A stretch of 64,000 bases of DNA from Opimibacter sp041746735 (GTDB lineage: Bacteria; Bacteroidota; Bacteroidia; Chitinophagales; Saprospiraceae). A program made the position numbers and the translations under genes. Below are positions 9,301 to 17,258 of the stretch, one piece after another; the stretch's first letter is position 1; each line of letters begins with the position of its first letter. Under the pieces are notes generated by a model, which was not told the origin of the DNA, ran no database searches, and saw nothing but the letters and a program-made list of their open reading frames with translations. The stretch lies in contig JBGTGP010000011.1 in the NCBI GenBank assembly GCA_041746735.1, forward strand, positions 1 through 64,000, in the 5' to 3' direction.

Positions 9301-9766
9301 ACTGACCGTCAATCAGGACCCAGATTATACGTATATGTGGATGTCGTCTACCGGAGAGGTGGTACCCCCGATCTACAATCCGATTGTCAACCCTCAGGAA
9401 GGCACGACATACTCGGTCACCGTTACAGATGAAAACGGATGTACCGGTACGGCGACATTGACCGTTCCGGTGATCAGTCCCTTTTGCGATGAACGTGATA
9501 TATTCATTCCCAATGCTTTTACACCAAATAATGATGGGATCAATGATGTCTTGTATGTCCGAAGTAATTATGTCACGAGTATGGAACTCCATATTTACAA
9601 CCGCTGGGGCGAGCGTGTTTTTTCTTCTACAGATATCAACATCGGTTGGAATGGAACCTATAACGGCAAGACCCTGGCACCGGACGTATTCGGGTACTAT
9701 CTAAATGTCGGTTGCCCGGGAGAAAAATCGTATTTCAAGAAGGGCAATATTACCTTATTACACTAA
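6371..9766 (+). CDS. Secreted PKD-repeat protein with T9SS type-B sorting domain
   Basis: 1131 residues. A signal peptide (about 1-35, ending ASATHIVGGDL) leads a Cys-rich N-terminal domain common to Bacteroidota surface proteins. PKD-like domains follow (about 313-395, 398-490 and 568-645; motif YHWDFGDP), then Ig-like repeats. The last 90 residues are a gliding-motility/T9SS type-B C-terminal signal: FIPNAFTPNNDGINDVLYV, IYNRWGERVFSS, WNGTYNGK. The product should be exported across the outer membrane and kept at the surface or released. The gene begins 5 bp after the PorE-like gene, so it is the likely cargo partner of this operon. An alternative start at 6395 would give a shorter signal peptide. 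Confidence 0.93.
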   Translation: MNSYIDHIMQGGKTILRLGIILCSLLILSPQDASATHIVGGDLTYRCLGNNMYEIRLTLRRDCLLGASDAQFDNPASIGFFDLTTNMPLIFVGFGGELRMPFNADDTLNQIFISDCTIAGSDVCVHQTTYVDTIFLPFWANGYVMAYQRCCRNESLNNVVNPLNTGMTLIAELSGLAQNQCNSSPYFGDYPPIYICVNEPINFDHAAFDIEGDSLVYCLETPFSGGDIVNNRPQPPPAPPYNLINFRPPYDIFNVMGGDPLMIDPETGLITGLPNTIGQFVVTICVTAYQNGVLTGKTRRDFQYNVRMCRDVPVANFSAPALTCDQLTVNFTNLSSLSDEYLWIFDFGNPNSATSTLANPTYTYPDDGFYNVALIVNDSDKICFDTIVRQIGVFTSLLNAEFSYTVPSCTDEIVLQLTDLSTDPEYPITGWEWLVTYPGGVLASSQQNPTFTFELDEPSTIFVVLIATDINGCKDSQTRSFQLRMIDLEFNPAADSICRGESVPLLLNGDPDLTYTWSPPNGLDLTQPWNPIAFPGLSTCYYVTVTDGSCVIEDSICVGVQQLPNLGFTYETDCKSLTVSFTNTSTNGIRYHWDFGDPAITNDTSIVVSPVYAYNQPGVYVVTLSSRDGCDVSITQTITVNIISETLDDETINCFENSISLNPVFNPTYTYIWTPAEFLDNPTSPNPQATVVDDTWFYVTITDPALPGCEIVDSILVIIPDFFDISAPDDLTNCDFSDIELVAILTGTSNVDVTWKDLNGNVLGTGLTFTVSPLVTTSYVVMAVDSLNCMQSDTVTISKSDPTFEVISTNDTSYCNIQIITLTATSSPGVTFEWFNASDELIGTGPTIEVAPGIPACFHVIGTDPLFCQAADTVCLTPVFFDLDITDDQGICISFPATITVTDNNGQNLSYNWDPPQLNTPVIVVSPTTTTTYTVIVTNMDLGCMDTLTSTVEVFVFVPPIMIDADPDSIVIGTPVQLTVNQDPDYTYMWMSSTGEVVPPIYNPIVNPQEGTTYSVTVTDENGCTGTATLTVPVISPFCDERDIFIPNAFTPNNDGINDVLYVRSNYVTSMELHIYNRWGERVFSSTDINIGWNGTYNGKTLAPDVFGYYLNVGCPGEKSYFKKGNITLLH

Positions 9767-9797
9767 AGACATTAAGCCGGTTATACCGGCCTTCAGC

Positions 9798-9837
9798 GCA
9801 AACCCGGAGCCAGATAGTTCCGGGTTTGCTTTTTTTT
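9798..9837 (+). terminator. Intrinsic terminator after the T9SS operon
   Basis: Perfect 11-bp stem GCAAACCCGGA/TCCGGGTTTGC (9798-9808 and 9819-9829) with a 10-nt loop, followed by eight T (9830-9837). A smaller hairpin (9776-9790, GCCGGT/ACCGGC) precedes it. It ends the 2914-9766 operon just before accD. Confidence 0.93.
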
Positions 9838-9869
9838 GTCCAATTTTGCAGCCGCACCACCGGATCGAC

Positions 9870-10772
9870 ATGCAGGAAGAATCCAAAAGCTGGTATCAAC
9901 GATTGCGCCACGGCATTCAAACGGCCACCAAATCCAAGAAGGAAACACCTGATGGATTATGGCATAAGTGCGAGCAATGCAATGAGACCAGCACCGTAAA
10001 GGATCTGAAAGAAAACTTCTATAAATGCCCGAAGTGCCAGTATCATGAGCGCATCGGCTCGAAGGAATATTTTCAGTTGGTTTTGGATGAAGGATATACA
10101 CGACTTTTTGATGAGCTGATATCCTATGATTTTATGGAGTTTACAGACCTCAAGCCGTATGGCGAACGTCTGGTTGAGGCCAGGAAAAAAACTGGACTGG
10201 ATGAGGCGATGGCTGTAGCCACAGGTGAGGTGGATCACCAGCCGCTTGTGATTGCGGCTATGGATTTCAAGTTTATCGGAGGAAGTATGGGATCAGTCGT
10301 CGGCGAGAAAATCAGCCGAAGCATTGATTACTGCATTGCGAATAAAATGCCCCTCATGATCATTTCCAGATCAGGTGGTGCCAGGATGATGGAGTCGGCA
10401 TTCTCCCTGATGCAAATGGCCAAAACGTCGGCCAAATTGTCTCAACTCGCTGCCGCTAAATTGCCCTATATATCCCTGATGACAGATCCGACTACCGGAG
10501 GCGTTACGGCCAGTTATGCCATGCTGGGTGACTTTAATATTTCAGAGCCGGGAGCGCTGATAGGTTTTGCAGGCCCTCGCGTGATCCGGGAAACCATCAA
10601 GAAAGACTTGCCAGAAGGTTTTCAAACCTCAGAGTTTCTCCTGGAACATGGATTCCTGGATTTTATCGTCGACCGAAGCGAACTCAGGTCCAGATTAGCC
10701 ATGCTCTTGATGCTCCTGGAAAACCGCGCCAAACCCCGCAATGAGGTCAGCCCTCCTGTACCACAACCGTAA
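9870..10772 (+). CDS. accD: Acetyl-CoA carboxylase carboxyltransferase beta subunit
   Basis: 300 residues. With AccA it transfers the carboxyl group from biotin to acetyl-CoA, making malonyl-CoA for fatty-acid synthesis. The N-terminal zinc ribbon shows C34-x2-C37 and C53-x2-C56; the crotonase-like core carries ISRSGGARMMES, MTDPTTGGVTASYAMLGD and the GFAGPRVI oxyanion segment. The start at MQEESKSWYQ fits the family; extending upstream would read through the terminator at 9798-9837. A -7-like CAATTTTG lies at 9841-9848, about 20 bp upstream. The 3' end overlaps convergent bshC by 26 bp. Confidence 0.97.
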   Translation: MQEESKSWYQRLRHGIQTATKSKKETPDGLWHKCEQCNETSTVKDLKENFYKCPKCQYHERIGSKEYFQLVLDEGYTRLFDELISYDFMEFTDLKPYGERLVEARKKTGLDEAMAVATGEVDHQPLVIAAMDFKFIGGSMGSVVGEKISRSIDYCIANKMPLMIISRSGGARMMESAFSLMQMAKTSAKLSQLAAAKLPYISLMTDPTTGGVTASYAMLGDFNISEPGALIGFAGPRVIRETIKKDLPEGFQTSEFLLEHGFLDFIVDRSELRSRLAMLLMLLENRAKPRNEVSPPVPQP

Positions 10773-12348
10773 ATTTTCCAATGAGCGGATCCGCCATCCG
10801 CACAATAGTATCGATCCATGCCGGCCCGGACTGGCTGTAGAAAGCCAGGAAGTTTTCATGCCTTTCCTGAAGCCCCCCTTCCGGAAATAATTTTTCCTTG
10901 AGTTTCTGAATCCGCTTGATTTGGGTCTCGTGCAATTGCTTTTCCGTACGCATCAGCCGCGATCCTAATTGCTCAAATTGCTTGAGTTGTTTCGTTTCCT
11001 CCGCCAGAATGGCCTTGGAAAGCGTAGGATCCAATTTTTCCGCTTTGTCCGCCAGTTGAGCATACGCTGAACGGATCTGCTCCAGTTCCGCTTCGAATGA
11101 AAGTTCTGTTTGGCTGTGGCGAAGGATATATGCCCGGACTATCGCATCATACTCATCCAGAAGATCCTCCCACAGGAGATCCGCTTTGCGAATCTGGGAA
11201 GCAGTGCCGGCGTCGATATAGAGTAGGGAGTTGCGTCGGATGAGAACTGGATAATGAACGCCTGCGGCCTCAAATTGAGACTTACGTTCGAGCCAGTAGG
11301 CAAGTTCACCTCCACCACCAACATAGGCTAGATTTGGGAGAGTGAACTCCTGGTACAGGGGTCTTAGCACTACGTTGGGACTGAATCGTTCGGGATGATC
11401 ATGAAGTTCGATCATGATATCAACTTCCGACATTGATATACCACTCTCCACGCGGAGAAAGCCGGTATCGGAGGGTTCGATCCGTTCACGGGCATCATCT
11501 GTCATATAGAACAGATTGACCAGCCGGCAGTAAGCCTGGGCTTTGAAGCCAGCTGCTTCCAGTTTGGATTGCGTCTCCGGGACATGGTGAAAAGAAAATC
11601 GTTCCCGCAGTTCTTTTTCCATCGAGGGAATAAAGGCTCGTTTGAGATCCGGATCATCCATACTGAGGATGATCAGGCCAAACCGGGAAAAAAGGTGATG
11701 CAGTAACAGATGATGAAAATCGCTGTAACGGTTAGCTGTTTTCAGGGACCTATACAACATCTCTCTGATGTCCTTTCCGTAAGGAGTATGAACAAAAAGT
11801 TCGCTGACAAGCTCCAGGAGCGTATCAAGGCCCTCCAGACTCAACCTGCCACAGGGCCCAGTCGCGGCTCGGTCCCAGGTATATTTTTTACCAAAAAGGT
11901 GTACGTGATTGATCTCCTCCCAGTCATGATCTTCGCCACTCATGATAAAGACCGGAAGGATATTCTGTTCAGGATGTAATTCGGACAATTGACCGGCCAG
12001 ATGAATTGTGGAAGCGATTTTGTAGATGTTGTACAGTGGGCCCGTCAACAGAGATGGCTGATGGGCAGTAGCGACTGTAAATGTATTTTCATCGAGCAGT
12101 TGGGCTTCGCTTACTGGCAGGGGTATGCCGAGAGCATCGTATTGTTTTTGCAGGACCTGATATAAGAGCGTGCGGTCTGCCGGAAATGATTTTCGGTGTT
12201 GGATAGTATCAACAAATGAACTGGCATTTGGAGGATAGGCTATAAAGGGTTGAAGCGCGGCATCCTGGCGGATATAGGCCAGGTCCGTATGACTCCACAG
12301 CCCCAACCGCTCGTATGACATTTGAAAAACCTCCATTTCGATACGCAT
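10747..12348 (-). CDS. bshC: Bacillithiol biosynthesis cysteine-adding enzyme
   Basis: 533 residues, close to the usual family length. BshC adds cysteine to glucosaminyl-malate, the last step of bacillithiol synthesis in Firmicutes and Bacteroidota. Family stretches seen: FTVATAHQPSLLTGPLYNIYKI (near 90-111), FIMSGEDHDWEEI, LPNLAYVGGGGELAYWLE, and a coiled-coil-rich C-terminal region (about 400-490). Met codons at residues 5 and 10 are alternative starts. It is convergent with accD (26-bp overlap of coding ends) and divergent from the patatin-like gene. Confidence 0.95.
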   Translation of the reverse strand: MRIEMEVFQMSYERLGLWSHTDLAYIRQDAALQPFIAYPPNASSFVDTIQHRKSFPADRTLLYQVLQKQYDALGIPLPVSEAQLLDENTFTVATAHQPSLLTGPLYNIYKIASTIHLAGQLSELHPEQNILPVFIMSGEDHDWEEINHVHLFGKKYTWDRAATGPCGRLSLEGLDTLLELVSELFVHTPYGKDIREMLYRSLKTANRYSDFHHLLLHHLFSRFGLIILSMDDPDLKRAFIPSMEKELRERFSFHHVPETQSKLEAAGFKAQAYCRLVNLFYMTDDARERIEPSDTGFLRVESGISMSEVDIMIELHDHPERFSPNVVLRPLYQEFTLPNLAYVGGGGELAYWLERKSQFEAAGVHYPVLIRRNSLLYIDAGTASQIRKADLLWEDLLDEYDAIVRAYILRHSQTELSFEAELEQIRSAYAQLADKAEKLDPTLSKAILAEETKQLKQFEQLGSRLMRTEKQLHETQIKRIQKLKEKLFPEGGLQERHENFLAFYSQSGPAWIDTIVRMADPLIGKFTVVVQEG

Positions 12349-12503
12349 TTATGGACAATGTCTTGCCAAACATCATACCGCAGTATATGTTGCAGGCGCA
12401 AGGTATCAAATCCACGGCAACCCGGTTGGGAAGAAGCTCCATCTGTAAAAACAAGGGAAGATGTCATTATACCCTTACTTTGCATTTCGTACACACTTAA
12501 TAC

Positions 12504-13280
12504 ATGATGCATCAGATAGGTATTGCGCTATCCGGCGGGGGCACGAGAGGGGTGGTCCATATCGGTGTTCTGAAAGCCCTGGAGGAACATGATATACACC
12601 CCACGATTATTTCCGGAACCAGTGCCGGAAGTATAGTGGGCGCCATGTATGCGCATGGATATTCCCCGGCAGAGATCCTTTCTATTGCAAGCGAGAGAAG
12701 CTTGATCTGGATGTTTTCGCTCCGGCTGCCCACCAAAGGTTTTGTACGCCATACCTTCCTTCGCAAAATGTTACAACGATATCTTCCGGAGAAAACCTTT
12801 GAGGAGTTGAGCAAACCACTCTATATCGCTATTGCCAATCTGAATACCGGCAGAGCTGAGATACGAAATGCCGGACCGCTCCATGATGTCATCGTAGCCT
12901 CTGCTTCGATTCCGGTGCTGTATGAACCCGTCCGGATAGGCCAGCACTACTATGCCGATGGTGGCCTCCTAATGAATCTGCCCGTCACCCCCATGCGGGA
13001 CAAAGTGAAGTGTATCATCGGGGTGAATCTCATCCCACGCAAGGAAATCAGCGCTGAAGAGGTGAATACAATAGCCGGTGTTGCTTCACGGGTATTCAAT
13101 CTGGCGGCTATCAATACCATTCAACCTGAATTGCAGTTTTGTGATGTAGTCATCGAGCCGGACGCGATCCATCAGTATAGCCGGTTCAATTTCACCCATA
13201 TCCGGGAGATGTATGAAATCGGATATCAGGAGGCCTTAAAAATGATACCCGAGATTAAAAAGGCAATAGCAGAAGCATAA
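12504..13280 (+). CDS. Patatin-like phospholipase family protein
   Basis: 258 residues. The Ser-Asp dyad hydrolase signature is intact: oxyanion-hole GGGTRG (11-16), nucleophile elbow GTSAG with S40, and the catalytic Asp in YADGGLL (near 152). It is a compact bacterial patatin, likely a lipid acyl hydrolase near the membrane. No signal peptide or C-terminal barrel is present, so this is not the RssA/PlpD secreted type. The second Met (12507) is an equally good start. A TACTTTG promoter-like word lies about 25 bp upstream. Confidence 0.9.
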   Translation: MMHQIGIALSGGGTRGVVHIGVLKALEEHDIHPTIISGTSAGSIVGAMYAHGYSPAEILSIASERSLIWMFSLRLPTKGFVRHTFLRKMLQRYLPEKTFEELSKPLYIAIANLNTGRAEIRNAGPLHDVIVASASIPVLYEPVRIGQHYYADGGLLMNLPVTPMRDKVKCIIGVNLIPRKEISAEEVNTIAGVASRVFNLAAINTIQPELQFCDVVIEPDAIHQYSRFNFTHIREMYEIGYQEALKMIPEIKKAIAEA

Positions 13281-13369
13281 GGTCGGAACGATCAAGTCCC
13301 TTGGTAAATCTGTTGAATGCCTATCACTCCGTAAACCAGTCGTACAGTTTTTTCCCTGCACCACAACGA

Positions 13370-13864
13370 TTAGTTCAGATACACGCCCCACTCCTCGGTG
13401 CTGAGGATCCGGGCATCAATGTCTTCCTTGAGGGTGGTAGCCAGCGCAACCCCGATATACTTCGGATGAATGGGAAAGGTTTTGTGTGTACGGTCTACCA
13501 GGACAGCCACTTCCAACTTGCGGGGTATGATATCCAAAATCGGCTTGCACGCGTAAAAAATAGTGCGTCCCGTGTTGGCGACGTCATCGACGACGATAAT
13601 GACTTTCCCCTTCAATGTTGCAACCGGCGTATCGATTTCGATTGGCGTGGAGAGGGGAGCAGCAGGATTGAGCCGAATAGTGACCCGTTGAACAGGGATT
13701 TCCGTGATCTTCCGGAGTTCCTTTTCAAGAAGTTTGGCAAATCCACTGCCGTTGTTGTTGATGCCGGCCAGGACGAGATGCTTTTCGTCAAAATTGTTTT
13801 CTACGATCTCAATAGCTAATCGTTTGATTTTCTGTCGGATCTGGGATTGGTCCAGTATTTTCAT
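13370..13864 (-). CDS. PyrR-like phosphoribosyltransferase
   Basis: 164-residue type-I phosphoribosyltransferase. The PRPP-binding loop VIIVVDDVANTGRT lies at 88-101, and the fold continues to EEWGVYLN at the C-terminus. Closest in appearance to Bacteroidota PyrR-like or hypoxanthine-type PRTases. Substrate is not decided: no pyrimidine genes adjoin, so an attenuator role is not supported here. Convergent with the patatin-like gene, divergent from the Fe-S reductase genes. Confidence 0.85.
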   Translation of the reverse strand: MKILDQSQIRQKIKRLAIEIVENNFDEKHLVLAGINNNGSGFAKLLEKELRKITEIPVQRVTIRLNPAAPLSTPIEIDTPVATLKGKVIIVVDDVANTGRTIFYACKPILDIIPRKLEVAVLVDRTHKTFPIHPKYIGVALATTLKEDIDARILSTEEWGVYLN

Positions 13865-13987
13865 AGTCGTGTGAATGACAGGGTCCAGCTCCCAGTATGA
13901 TGTCCACGCTGACAGAAGGATTGTTGGGCGAAAGTAGTGACCAATGTGGAAAATTACTAATCTTTGTTTGCCGATAGACCCTCACGT

Positions 13988-15358
13988 ATGGAGATAAGTG
14001 TTATCTTTTTTAGCATTCTGACCCTGGTCACATTTACGATTGCCGGAAGGCAGTTTTATCGCATCTGGCAGAATATTCATATTGGAAAACCGGAACCAGT
14101 CGAAGATAACGATCCCCAGAGATGGCGCAATCTGCTACTGGTAGCTTTTGGCCAGCAGAAAATGTTTAAAAAATGGATTCCGGCATTTCTGCATCTCTTT
14201 ATTTATGCGGCATTTCTGCTGACGCAGGTGGAACTCCTGGAAATATTCATTGATGGCTTCTTTGGGGTGCATCGTTTTTTCGCAACCTATCTGGGTGGAT
14301 TCTATACGTTTGTGATCGGGCTGGTTGAGATCCTGTCGGCGCTGGCACTGGTGGCCACGATCATCTTTCTGATCCGGAGAAATGTGATCCGACTGTCACG
14401 TTTTTGGAAAGCTGAAATGACGGCATGGCCCAGGCTGGATGCCAATCTTATCCTGGTAGGTGAGCTCCTGCTGGTCGTCGCCATCCTGAGTATGAACAGT
14501 GCAGATATCGTGTTGCAAACACTTGATCCGACACATTATCCTTCGACCGGAAAATTACCGGTTAGTGGATGGCTGGGGCCGATGGTTTTCGGAGGCTTGA
14601 CATACGATTGGCTGGTTTGGATCGAGCGGCTTGGATGGTGGTTACATGTTTTCGTTGTTTTTGGCTTTATGGTGTACCTGCCGCATAGTAAGCACCTGCA
14701 TATTTTTCTTGCCTTTCCAAATGCCTGGTTTGCCAAAGTCCGGTCGCGTGGAGAAATGTCAAACATGCCGGAGATTATGCAGGAGGTCCGCAGTATGATG
14801 GGTGTATCCACTGACACATCAATGGTGCAAGCTGATGCCATACCGGAATTTGGTGCCCGGGATGTTACCGGACTTTCATGGAAGAATATTCTGGATGCCT
14901 ATACCTGTACGGAGTGTGGGCGGTGTACAGCCGTTTGCCCTGCCAATATCACCGGGAAAAAGCTCTCACCCCGGAAGGTGATGATGGATATCCGGGACCG
15001 GGTAGATGAGATCCGCTGTAAATTGGAAAGCGGATCATCGCGCTTTATTCAGGCAGAGAAGAAAAGTGATCATGTAAAACTCAATATCCTCAATTTTGAC
15101 GATGGGCATTCCTTGTTTGACCGGATTACACCAGAGGAAATCCACGCCTGCACGGCCTGCAATGCCTGTGTGGAAGCGTGTCCCGTATTGATCGATCCAC
15201 TCGAACCGATCCTGCAGATGCGGCGATATGAGATTCTGATGGAGTCCAAAGGTCCGGCCGAGTGGATACCTATGTTTAATGCACTGGAGAGCAGCGGAGC
15301 CGTGTGGCAGGTGCCCGAATCGAGATCGAAATGGTTGGAGCAAATAAATGAAGGATAA
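13988..15358 (+). CDS. Membrane-bound (Fe-S) protein, heterodisulfide-reductase-like
   Basis: 456 residues. The N-terminal half has several hydrophobic segments (first at about 4-24). Two 4Fe-4S motifs follow: CTECGRCTAVCP (near 305) and CTACNACVEACP (near 385). This matches the HdrE/NarI-like membrane plus HdrC-like ferredoxin fusions found across Bacteroidota. With the downstream CCG-domain partner it should pass electrons between a membrane pool and a cytosolic acceptor; the physiological substrate is not known to me. Start taken at MEISVIFFSI, which directly opens the first membrane helix. The partner starts 14 bp downstream. Confidence 0.88.
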   Translation: MEISVIFFSILTLVTFTIAGRQFYRIWQNIHIGKPEPVEDNDPQRWRNLLLVAFGQQKMFKKWIPAFLHLFIYAAFLLTQVELLEIFIDGFFGVHRFFATYLGGFYTFVIGLVEILSALALVATIIFLIRRNVIRLSRFWKAEMTAWPRLDANLILVGELLLVVAILSMNSADIVLQTLDPTHYPSTGKLPVSGWLGPMVFGGLTYDWLVWIERLGWWLHVFVVFGFMVYLPHSKHLHIFLAFPNAWFAKVRSRGEMSNMPEIMQEVRSMMGVSTDTSMVQADAIPEFGARDVTGLSWKNILDAYTCTECGRCTAVCPANITGKKLSPRKVMMDIRDRVDEIRCKLESGSSRFIQAEKKSDHVKLNILNFDDGHSLFDRITPEEIHACTACNACVEACPVLIDPLEPILQMRRYEILMESKGPAEWIPMFNALESSGAVWQVPESRSKWLEQINEG

Positions 15359-15372
15359 AAGCAATCGCGCCG

Positions 15373-16167
15373 ATGACAGATACAGGGATTGAGATCAAGA
15401 CTATGGGCCAATTGGCAGGAGAAGGGCGTAAGCCAGAATATCTGTTTTGGGTGGGATGTTCAGGCAGTTATGATCCGAGGTCACAAAAGATCAGTGTAGC
15501 ACTGGTGAAGCTCATGAAAGCGGCAGGGGTAGATTTTGCCATTCTAGGAGAGGAAGAGAGCTGTACCGGTGATCCCGCACGCAGAGCGGGCAATGAGTTT
15601 CTCTTCCAAATGCTCGCGCATCAGAATATCGGTACGCTGGAGCAATATGGAGTAACCCGTATCGTAGCATCCTGTCCGCATTGCTTTAATACGCTGAAGA
15701 ATGAATACCCGGCTCTGGGCGGACATTATGAAGTGATCCATCACACCCAGCTTATCCGCCAACTGTTGCAGGATGGGAAAATCAAACTCGATCCATCCGT
15801 TAAAAAAATGACCGTCACCTACCATGACTCTTGTTACCTCGGCCGGGTCAATGGGATCTATGAAGTGCCACGTGAGGTGCTCGAAGCCGTCGAGGTGGAA
15901 CTCAAAGAAATGAGCCGCACACGATCCAACGGACTCTGCTGTGGTGCCGGTGGTGCCCAGATGTTTAAGGAAGACGAACCAGGTGACAAGCGGATCAATA
16001 TTGAACGAACAGAAGAGGCATTATCTACGGGGGTACAAACTATTGTATCCAATTGTCCGTTTTGTATGACGATGCTCTCAGATGGGGTGAAAAATGCCGA
16101 TAAACAGGATGAGGTGATGGTGTATGATCTGTCAGAGTTGGTATTGCAACGCATGATGAAATCTTAA
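15373..16167 (+). CDS. CCG-domain (Fe-S)-binding reductase subunit
   Basis: 264 residues with two cysteine-rich CCG domains of the HdrB/GlpC/LutA type: VGCSGSYDP...SCTGDPARR...SCPHCFNTLKNEYP in the first half and YHDSCYLGR...GLCCGAGGAQMF...NCPFCMTML in the second. Such proteins hold a noncubane Fe-S cluster and act as the catalytic partner of membrane Fe-S subunits. The gene is 14 bp after the membrane subunit and surely co-transcribed. Confidence 0.9.
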   Translation: MTDTGIEIKTMGQLAGEGRKPEYLFWVGCSGSYDPRSQKISVALVKLMKAAGVDFAILGEEESCTGDPARRAGNEFLFQMLAHQNIGTLEQYGVTRIVASCPHCFNTLKNEYPALGGHYEVIHHTQLIRQLLQDGKIKLDPSVKKMTVTYHDSCYLGRVNGIYEVPREVLEAVEVELKEMSRTRSNGLCCGAGGAQMFKEDEPGDKRINIERTEEALSTGVQTIVSNCPFCMTMLSDGVKNADKQDEVMVYDLSELVLQRMMKS

Positions 16168-16223
16168 AATTACTCCACACCTTATTCCAGTTTTATTCCT
16201 AACATACAGTCACAAGATGATCC

Positions 16224-16706
16224 ATGCGTAATCTATTAGCCTATCCTGACGAATCCCGTATATGGATATTTCAAGCTGACCGACCTTTTGAGGAGGCGGA
16301 TATTCCGCTGATCAATGAGAAAATTGATGCCTTTTGTTATCAGTGGACAAGCCACCATCGTGAGTTGAGGGCATTGGGGGGGGTGATGCATGATCTCTTT
16401 GTGGTGTTGGTGGTGGATGAGACCCGTGCACCTGCCAGTGGGTGTTCGATCGATAAATCCGTAGCTTTCATCAAAAGCCTCGAACAAGAATATGGTCGAA
16501 AACTGTTAGAGCGTCAAACCGTCGCCTGGCTGGACGAGCAGGAGCAAATACACACCATTCCTCTTTCCGGCTTGGCAGAGGCTGTAGTACAGGGACGTAT
16601 CACGTCTGAAACCCGTGTATTTGATAATCTGGTGGCTAACCGAAAGGACTATATCAGCCGCTGGGTGGTGCCGCTAAGCCAATCCTGGATGAAACGGTTT
16701 ATATAG
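16224..16706 (+). CDS. Conserved Bacteroidota protein often mislabelled ABC transporter ATPase
   Basis: 160 residues, soluble, no signal peptide. Opens MRNLLAYPDESRIWIFQADRPF and is rich in aromatic residues. From memory, orthologues occupy this place after the Fe-S pair in many Bacteroidota and are often named ABC transporter ATPase, but there is no Walker A, signature or Walker B motif here, so that name is unsupported. Function unknown; the conserved neighbourhood suggests a role tied to the Fe-S reductase. Confidence 0.8.
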   Translation: MRNLLAYPDESRIWIFQADRPFEEADIPLINEKIDAFCYQWTSHHRELRALGGVMHDLFVVLVVDETRAPASGCSIDKSVAFIKSLEQEYGRKLLERQTVAWLDEQEQIHTIPLSGLAEAVVQGRITSETRVFDNLVANRKDYISRWVVPLSQSWMKRFI

Positions 16707-16763
16707 GAGTGAATATTCCATAGTTTGCAAGAAGTCGCTGGCCGAATGCAGACACAAAACGCA

Positions 16764-17234
16764 ATGCTCATGTTAGGAAAAGTCAAACGCTGGCTCGGTA
16801 TAGAAGGGGTCAAAATTGAAATGCTGTTGCCCGATGAAATAACTGGTGAATCCGGTGTCATTGTAGGCAAACTCAAGTTTGAGTCCATGCACCTCCAAAC
16901 GGTCACCCGTATTCGGCTGATCCTGACAGAAAAGTATATCCGGGGCCGATGGAAAAACAAACTGACGGACCAATACAAAATTGGTGAGCTGGAGATCAAC
17001 AAACCTATTGAAGTGCCTGCGCATGAGATCGTGGTGATAGACTTTGTGCTGCCGTTTACGCTGGTCAAGTCAGATATGGATGAACTGGGCGATAAGAATT
17101 TCGTCCTGCGTCAGATTGTAGGGGCTGCCAAAGCCCTGAAGAATGTACGCTCCGAGTATTACGTCGAAGCTGAGGCTGCGGTGAAAGGAACGGCCTTGAA
17201 TCCATTCGATAAGCAGCGCGTGGTCATTAAGTAG
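16764..17234 (+). CDS. Spo0M/arrestin-like protein
   Basis: About 156 residues of mostly beta character resembling the N-terminal half of Spo0M-type arrestin-fold proteins: LGKVKRWLGIEGVKIEMLLP, SGVIVGKLKFES, PIEVPAHEIVVIDFVLPF. Function in Bacteroidota is not established. Possible starts are ATG at 16746, 16764 and 16770 and a TTG at 16725; 16764 or 16770 best fits the family opening. Confidence 0.7.
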   Translation: MLMLGKVKRWLGIEGVKIEMLLPDEITGESGVIVGKLKFESMHLQTVTRIRLILTEKYIRGRWKNKLTDQYKIGELEINKPIEVPAHEIVVIDFVLPFTLVKSDMDELGDKNFVLRQIVGAAKALKNVRSEYYVEAEAAVKGTALNPFDKQRVVIK

Positions 17235-17258
17235 CAACTCGCGCAATTCCTTTATCCT

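Noticed and set aside
12349..12503. Several 60-aa open frames between bshC and the patatin-like gene
   Set aside because: They fill a short divergent promoter gap and have no conserved look.
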